Source: Candidatus Colivicinus equi (lineage in GTDB: Bacteria > Bacillota_I > Bacilli_A > Erysipelotrichales > Erysipelotrichaceae). Taken from it: a stretch of DNA of 61,626 nucleotides. Position 1 is the first letter of the stretch. Every line of letters begins with the position of its first letter. Position numbers and translations under genes: made by a program. The notes below the pieces were generated by a model. The model had not been told where the DNA came from. It made no database searches and worked only from the letters and a program-made list of their open reading frames with translations. This document shows positions 56,390 to 61,626 of the stretch, piece after piece. Where the stretch lies: the NCBI GenBank assembly GCA_018064825.1, contig JAGHUL010000002.1, positions 1-61,626 of the forward strand. The letters run 5' to 3'.

Positions 56390-57479
56390 TAAAGTTGAAA
56401 ATAAAAAGAAGATCAATTTGTCTATTACAAATCCAAAAGTCTTTGATGCAATCAAACTTGTTATTGCTGTTTTAATTGCTTTAGCTATTACCTTCGTTTT
56501 ATTACTTCTTATTTCTAACGATGCTGTATACGGTATTAAGACTATACTAACAGGTCCATTACAAAAGAGCCGTTATTTTGGTGAAGTATTAACACGTACT
56601 ATTCCTTATGCATTTGCAGGTTTAGGCTGTGCTTTAATATTTAAATCTGGTGCATTTAACCTAGGTGCTGAAGGTATCTTTACAATTTGTGGTGTAGCAA
56701 TTGCTGCTGTAGCTACTACTGATTTATCAAGTATGGCTGGTTTACATCCTTATCTATGTGTTTTAGCTGGTATGGTTGTTGGCGCTATTCTTGCTACAAT
56801 TCCTGCAATTCTAAGAGCAATACTTGGTGTTAATGAAATGGTTTCTTCATTAATGCTGAACTCTGTATATTCATGTGTTTCTTTATATATAATTCGTAAT
56901 TTTATGTTGACTGATACTACTTCAACAATTGGTTCTAAAGATTATCTTGAATCTGCTATATTCGGTTATATATATGAACCATTGAAGATTACTCCATGCC
57001 TAATTATCTTATTAGCTTGTATGGTAATCGTATACTTGATTATGTATAAGACTAAACTGGGTTATCAAATTAGATTGTCTGGAACTAACGCTCAATTTGC
57101 TGAGTATTCTGGCATCAATTCTGTTAAATTAAGTATTAAAACTTCTATGCTTGCTGGTGCTTTATTCGGTATTGGTAGTGCATGTCAATTATTAACACAA
57201 ACTACTTTCTTCCAACCTGATAAATCTGTTGCTGGTATTGGTTTCTCTGGAAACTTACTTGCAATGTTAGGTAAGAATAATCCTATTGGTGTAGTTATTT
57301 CAAGTTTCTTCATTCAATATTTGGAAAAGGGTACTAATGTTCTTTATTTCAAAGATCAATCAGTTCCTTCTGAAATCGTTGCTATTGTTGAAGGCGTAGT
57401 TATTCTACTAATTTCTTCACAATACTTCTTAAGAAGATTCAGAGAAAAGAAATTATTAAAGGATGGTTTAGGGAAATGA
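56382..57479 (+). CDS. Nucleoside ABC transporter permease
   Basis: Multi-TM; FKSGAFNLGAEGIFTICGV; GYQIRLSGTNAQFAEYSGIN. Confidence 0.92.
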   Translation: MTSKVENKKKINLSITNPKVFDAIKLVIAVLIALAITFVLLLLISNDAVYGIKTILTGPLQKSRYFGEVLTRTIPYAFAGLGCALIFKSGAFNLGAEGIFTICGVAIAAVATTDLSSMAGLHPYLCVLAGMVVGAILATIPAILRAILGVNEMVSSLMLNSVYSCVSLYIIRNFMLTDTTSTIGSKDYLESAIFGYIYEPLKITPCLIILLACMVIVYLIMYKTKLGYQIRLSGTNAQFAEYSGINSVKLSIKTSMLAGALFGIGSACQLLTQTTFFQPDKSVAGIGFSGNLLAMLGKNNPIGVVISSFFIQYLEKGTNVLYFKDQSVPSEIVAIVEGVVILLISSQYFLRRFREKKLLKDGLGK

Positions 57480-58444
57480 TAGCTAGTGTATTCAAAATGT
57501 TTGGCTCAGCTAGTTTCTGGGCATTGCTACTTCGTTTAGCTACTCCAATTCTATTTGCTGCTATGGGTGCATTTGTTTCATCTGCTAGTGGTATTTCTAA
57601 TATTGCTATTGAAGCTATCATGACTTTATCAGCTATCGGTGGTGTATTAGGTTCTTACTTTACACAAAGCGCTGTTATGGGTTGCATAATTGGTTTAGCT
57701 GTTGGTGTTCTTTTCGCTTTGTTAATTGCTTTATTCTCTATGGAATTAGGCGCTAGTCCAATCCTTGTAGGTATTGCGTTAAATACATTTGCTGATTCTC
57801 TAGCAATATTTATTCTTTATACAATTACTGGTCAAAAGGGCACTAGTGCTTCGTTAAAGACGCCGACATTAGGTTCTGTAGATATTCCTGTTATAAAAGA
57901 TATTCCATTTATTGGCCAAATCTTTTCAGGACATTATGTAACTACTTATATCTGTTGGATTGTTATTATCTTAACAGCTATTATGATTTATAAGACTCCA
58001 CTTGGTTTAAGAATTAGATCTTGTGGATTAAATGACCAAGCTGCTGAGACTGCTGGTATCAACGTAAATAAGATGAGAGTTTTAGCTCTTGCATTATCTG
58101 GAATTTATGCTGGCTTTGGTGGTTTGTTCTTATCTCTAAACTCAATCGGTTTGTTCTCAAAGAACATGGTATCTGGTTTAGGATGGATGGGTATTGCTGC
58201 TAATGGTATTGCCTCATCTAATTTCTTAGTATTAATTTTATCTTCATTAGTCTTTGCAGTATTCCGTGCTGTTTCTGCAATCTTCTCTACAAATCAAGCA
58301 TTCCCAACTGACCTTGTTAATGCTTTGCCATACTTCGCCGTAATAGTTATCTTAATTGTTACTGGTGTAGCTAAACGTATTGGTCAAAGAAAAGGCAGCA
58401 ATGATGTTGTCTTAGGAGAAGTTCGTGATAAACATCGTCATTGA
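57476..58444 (+). CDS. Nucleoside ABC transporter permease
   Basis: Multi-TM; SSASGISNIAIEAIMTLSAIGG; GLRIRSCGLNDQAAETAGIN. Confidence 0.92.
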   Translation: MIASVFKMFGSASFWALLLRLATPILFAAMGAFVSSASGISNIAIEAIMTLSAIGGVLGSYFTQSAVMGCIIGLAVGVLFALLIALFSMELGASPILVGIALNTFADSLAIFILYTITGQKGTSASLKTPTLGSVDIPVIKDIPFIGQIFSGHYVTTYICWIVIILTAIMIYKTPLGLRIRSCGLNDQAAETAGINVNKMRVLALALSGIYAGFGGLFLSLNSIGLFSKNMVSGLGWMGIAANGIASSNFLVLILSSLVFAVFRAVSAIFSTNQAFPTDLVNALPYFAVIVILIVTGVAKRIGQRKGSNDVVLGEVRDKHRH

Positions 58445-59372
58445 TACTGACCCAGGACACGATGATATAATAGCTTCTTTAGTTGCTTTTGCACATAAAG
58501 AAGCTTTTAATATATTAGGGTTTACTACTGTTTGTGGCAATCAAACAATAGAAAAGGTTACGAATAATATATTAAATGTTTTGAATTATCTTAATTTAGA
58601 TATTCCTGTTGCTGTTGGTGCTGGTAAACCATTATGTAGATTACCAGAACCACAACCATTAGCTCATGGAGAATCGGGATTAGATGGTCCTATATTTGGC
58701 CATTGTGATAAAAAAACTCTTGATATATCTGCAGTAGAATTTTTGTACAGCAAATTAAAAGAGACTAAACTTACTATAGTAGCTTTAGCTCCTTTAACAA
58801 ATATTGCAGAATTATTAGAAAAACATCCAGACTGTAAAGACAATATTGAACGTATAGTTCTTATGGGCGGATCAGTATATTCTGGAAATATACAAGTTAA
58901 ATCAGAGTTCAATATATACCATGATCCAGAAGCCGCAAAAATAGTTTTCAATTCTAAAGTTCCTATTGTTATGGCTCCTTTAGAAGTTTGCTATGCTGGC
59001 GGTATTGACCTTTCTTTAATAGAAAGATTTAACAAAAATGGCAAAGTATCTAAATTAGTTTATGATATGTTGAGTTTCTACAGTTTATATTCACTTAATC
59101 ATAATCTTAAGGATACTATCATCTTTGATATGACGATTATTATCTATTTGCTTAATCCTGAAATTTTCACAATTAAGAAATATAATGTGGATATAGAACT
59201 TAATGGTGAATATACTAGGGGAATGACAGTATGTGAAGATATTAAAGAAGATAGCATCATTCATAATCCTGTTGATGTTCTAATGGACGTTGATAATGAA
59301 AAATTAACTAATATATTCTTAGAATCAATTGATTATCTTGATAAACAATACGAGGAGGGATTAAATCAATGA
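58425..59372 (+). CDS. Inosine-uridine preferring nucleoside hydrolase family
   Basis: IDTDPGHDDIIAS, ALAPLTNIAELLEKHPD, LMGGSVYSGN, EFNIYHDPEAAKIVF. Confidence 0.94.
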   Translation: MINIVIDTDPGHDDIIASLVAFAHKEAFNILGFTTVCGNQTIEKVTNNILNVLNYLNLDIPVAVGAGKPLCRLPEPQPLAHGESGLDGPIFGHCDKKTLDISAVEFLYSKLKETKLTIVALAPLTNIAELLEKHPDCKDNIERIVLMGGSVYSGNIQVKSEFNIYHDPEAAKIVFNSKVPIVMAPLEVCYAGGIDLSLIERFNKNGKVSKLVYDMLSFYSLYSLNHNLKDTIIFDMTIIIYLLNPEIFTIKKYNVDIELNGEYTRGMTVCEDIKEDSIIHNPVDVLMDVDNEKLTNIFLESIDYLDKQYEEGLNQ

Positions 59373-60562
59373 AAATAGGTGTTGTATATTTTGAATCTGA
59401 CAATGTTGAAGGAGCTAGTATTAATCAAAAAAATCGTGAACTAGTTGCTAAACTCGCTCAACAAGCAAATGTTGATATGGATTTTATCGATGTCAATGAA
59501 GTTGATACTTGTGATTTAGTATTTAGTTTTATCGGTGGCGGTGGTACCGAGGGTAATTTCTCTCAAGTCTATAAGAAACTTCCTGAACCTATGTTTTTAT
59601 TGACAACAGGTGCTAATAATTCTTTAGCTGCTTCTATGGAAATTCTTTCATTCTTAAGACAACAAGATATTGAAGGTGAGATTATCCATGGTTCTGAAGA
59701 ATACATGGTTAATCGTATTTCTACTATTGTTAAATGTTTTACTGCTATCAATAAATTAAGCAATTATCGCATTGGTAGAGTTGGTAAGCCTTCTGATTGG
59801 TTGATTTCATCTAATGTTGATGCTAAAGAATCAAAAGAAACAAATGGCATTGAAATCGTTGATATTGATATGCAAGAGTTCTTTGATGAAATTGCTAAAA
59901 AAGAATACGTTGAAAATGAATTCACAAAAGCTTTCTTAGAAAATCGATTTGATGAAGCTGAAAAACAAAAAGCTCTAGAAATCTATGGAGCTTTAAGAAG
60001 AATAGTTGATAAATATCAATTAAATGGTGTTACTGTTAGATGTTTTGATTTGTTAAAACCAGTTAAGGGTACTGGCTGTGTTGCTTTAGCTATCTTAAAT
60101 GCTGAAGGTATTTATGCATCATGTGAAGGTGATACACCATCTCTAATTTCAATGGCTATCTTAGGCGAATTAACTGGTGAACCTTGCTTCCAAGCAAATC
60201 CTTCAAGAATCTTAACTGATTCAAATGAAATTGTTTTCGCTCATTGCACTTTACCAGTAAATATGTATGATTCATGTGAACTTATGACACACTTTGAATC
60301 TGGCTTAGGTGTTGCATTTAGAGGAAAGATTAAAGAAGGTCCTATTACAGTATTTAAAACTGATGGTTTAGCACAAAGATACTTTGTATCTTCTGGTACA
60401 TTAGCAAAGAATTTATCTGAACGTAATTTATGTAGAACTCAAGTTCTTCTTAAACTTGATGAAGATGTAAATTACTTCTTAACTGAATCTATTGGCAACC
60501 ATCACATCATTATTAAGGGTGATTATGTTGATTTGATTCATGAATTCTTTAGGTGGTTTTAA
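59369..60562 (+). CDS. L-fucose/arabinose isomerase-like fold protein of unknown substrate
   Basis: N-terminal FSFIGGGGTEG…; C-terminal HCTLPVNMYDSCELMTHFESGLGVAFRGKIKEGPITVFKTDG resembles FucI-type C-terminal region. Confidence 0.65.
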   Translation: MKIGVVYFESDNVEGASINQKNRELVAKLAQQANVDMDFIDVNEVDTCDLVFSFIGGGGTEGNFSQVYKKLPEPMFLLTTGANNSLAASMEILSFLRQQDIEGEIIHGSEEYMVNRISTIVKCFTAINKLSNYRIGRVGKPSDWLISSNVDAKESKETNGIEIVDIDMQEFFDEIAKKEYVENEFTKAFLENRFDEAEKQKALEIYGALRRIVDKYQLNGVTVRCFDLLKPVKGTGCVALAILNAEGIYASCEGDTPSLISMAILGELTGEPCFQANPSRILTDSNEIVFAHCTLPVNMYDSCELMTHFESGLGVAFRGKIKEGPITVFKTDGLAQRYFVSSGTLAKNLSERNLCRTQVLLKLDEDVNYFLTESIGNHHIIIKGDYVDLIHEFFRWF

Positions 60563-60565
60563 TAT

Positions 60566-61489
60566 ATGAATAAGATTTGGTTTGATACTGATATTGGCGT
60601 TGATGATGCCGTTGCGCTATTATGCGCATATCAATTAGATAATATTGAAGTTGTTGGTATTTCTGCTATTGCTGGAAATTGTGATATTGACAATGTATTC
60701 AACAATGCACGTAATGTCACATATTTAGCAAAAAAAGATGTAAAAGTATATAAAGGTGCTAGTAAGCCACTTTATAAAGAATTAAAACCTGCAACTATAG
60801 TTCATGGCAATAATGGTCTTGGTGATGTTGTTATTCCAACTTCTCCAGCACCAATCGAAGAAAAATGTGCTATTGACGCACTATATGAAAAAGCGAAAGA
60901 ACTTAATGGTGAACTAAAAGTTGTTGCCGTTGGTCCTTTAACTAATATCGCATTAACTATAAGAAAGTATCCTGATTTTAAAGATTATTGTAAAGAAATC
61001 TATATTATGGGTGGAGCCGGCATTGGTGGTAATGCTTCTCCTTGTGCAGAATTTAATATCTATTCTGATCCACAAGCTGCTTCAGAAGTGTTTGAATCTG
61101 GCATCTTTATTCATGTATTTGGTTTAGATGTTACTCTTCAAGCAAATGCATACTCTTCAGAAATTAACGAAATAGGCTCATATGGAAATCCTGCTTCTGA
61201 TTTATTAAGAGACTCATTAAAGTTAGCTGTTAATCTATACAAGTTTTTAGGAATTGATGGCACATGTCTTCATGATGCTTGCCCAATTCTATATCTAGCT
61301 CATCCTGAATGGTTTAAAGGTGAACAATGCGGTATCTTCGTTGAACCTGAGGGTAAATATACTACTGGCGAAACAGTATGCGATTTATACTCTAATGCTA
61401 AGTACGAAGATCGCCATTGCAAGCTATATACATTCGTTGATCGCGAGGCTTTCGTCAATTGCGTTAAGGAATGTTATAAGAAGTATTAG
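60566..61489 (+). CDS. Second inosine-uridine preferring nucleoside hydrolase family protein
   Basis: FDTDIGVDDAVALLCA, AVGPLTNIALTIRKYPD, IMGGAGIGGNASPCAEFNIYSDPQAA. Confidence 0.94.
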   Translation: MNKIWFDTDIGVDDAVALLCAYQLDNIEVVGISAIAGNCDIDNVFNNARNVTYLAKKDVKVYKGASKPLYKELKPATIVHGNNGLGDVVIPTSPAPIEEKCAIDALYEKAKELNGELKVVAVGPLTNIALTIRKYPDFKDYCKEIYIMGGAGIGGNASPCAEFNIYSDPQAASEVFESGIFIHVFGLDVTLQANAYSSEINEIGSYGNPASDLLRDSLKLAVNLYKFLGIDGTCLHDACPILYLAHPEWFKGEQCGIFVEPEGKYTTGETVCDLYSNAKYEDRHCKLYTFVDREAFVNCVKECYKKY

Positions 61490-61533
61490 TTTAGATTATT
61501 TGTAAAATATAAAAACATCTATTCAATTGGCGA

Positions 61534-61585
61534 TTTGAATAAACATGGGGTTTTTAAGGAATAACACCTTTGAATAAACATGGGG
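61534..61585. repeat. 17-bp direct repeat TTTGAATAAACATGGGG at 61534-61550 and 61569-61585
   Basis: Exact repeat, 35-bp period. Confidence 0.9.
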
Positions 61586-61626
61586 ATTTAATCGCAAAAG
61601 ACAAATTTAGACCAGATGGAGGTCAC
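61570..61626 (+). CDS. Possible 5' end of next gene (TTG start: (M)NKHGDLIAKDKFRPDGGH…), truncated by window edge
   Basis: AAGGA SD-like at 61556-61560, 9 nt before TTG; open to window end. Confidence 0.4.
   Translation, partial: MNKHGDLIAKDKFRPDGGH

Noticed and set aside
61320-61505. + strand 61-aa ORF overlapping the end of the second nucleoside hydrolase
   Set aside because: Alternative frame within a confident gene, no initiation signal.

Overview
Low-GC Bacillota (Erysipelotrichia/Mollicutes-relative-like) chromosomal segment, about 61.6 kb, densely packed and almost entirely on the + strand. Only proS and rnhC are on the minus strand. Most of the window is housekeeping: rplS-lepB-rbgA-rnhB-dprA-topA-trmFO-xer-rpsB-tsf-pyrH-frr-uppS-cdsA-dxr-rseP, then galE, a cell-envelope operon (Phd-like protein, membrane protein, glucosaminidase, PASTA protein), nifJ, a ParB-like/metallophosphoesterase fusion, a CNNM/CorC protein, nagB, tig-lon-engB, T-box-valS, a histone-H1-like gene, T-box-thrS, proS/rnhC, cvpA-mutS2-uvrC-rmuC, and a nucleoside-salvage locus (ARH-family protein, BMP lipoprotein, ABC transporter, two nucleoside hydrolases flanking a FucI-like protein). 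I see no CRISPR array, tRNA, rRNA, prophage or transposon. The best leads for something undescribed are: (i) a compact pseudoknot-capable leader with a mutually exclusive terminator upstream of the CNNM/CorC gene (27140-27223), which I cannot match to a riboswitch class from memory; (ii) several genes whose -10 box lies 6-8 nt before the ATG with no Shine-Dalgarno, predicting leaderless mRNAs, including a divergent leaderless pair; (iii) an orphan Phd/YefM-fold protein heading a cell-wall operon; (iv) an inverted repeat that would hide the nifJ SD only in read-through transcripts; (v) the nucleoside locus with an embedded sugar-isomerase-like gene, preceded by a 26-bp palindrome. All functional statements are from reading the sequence; no database search was run.
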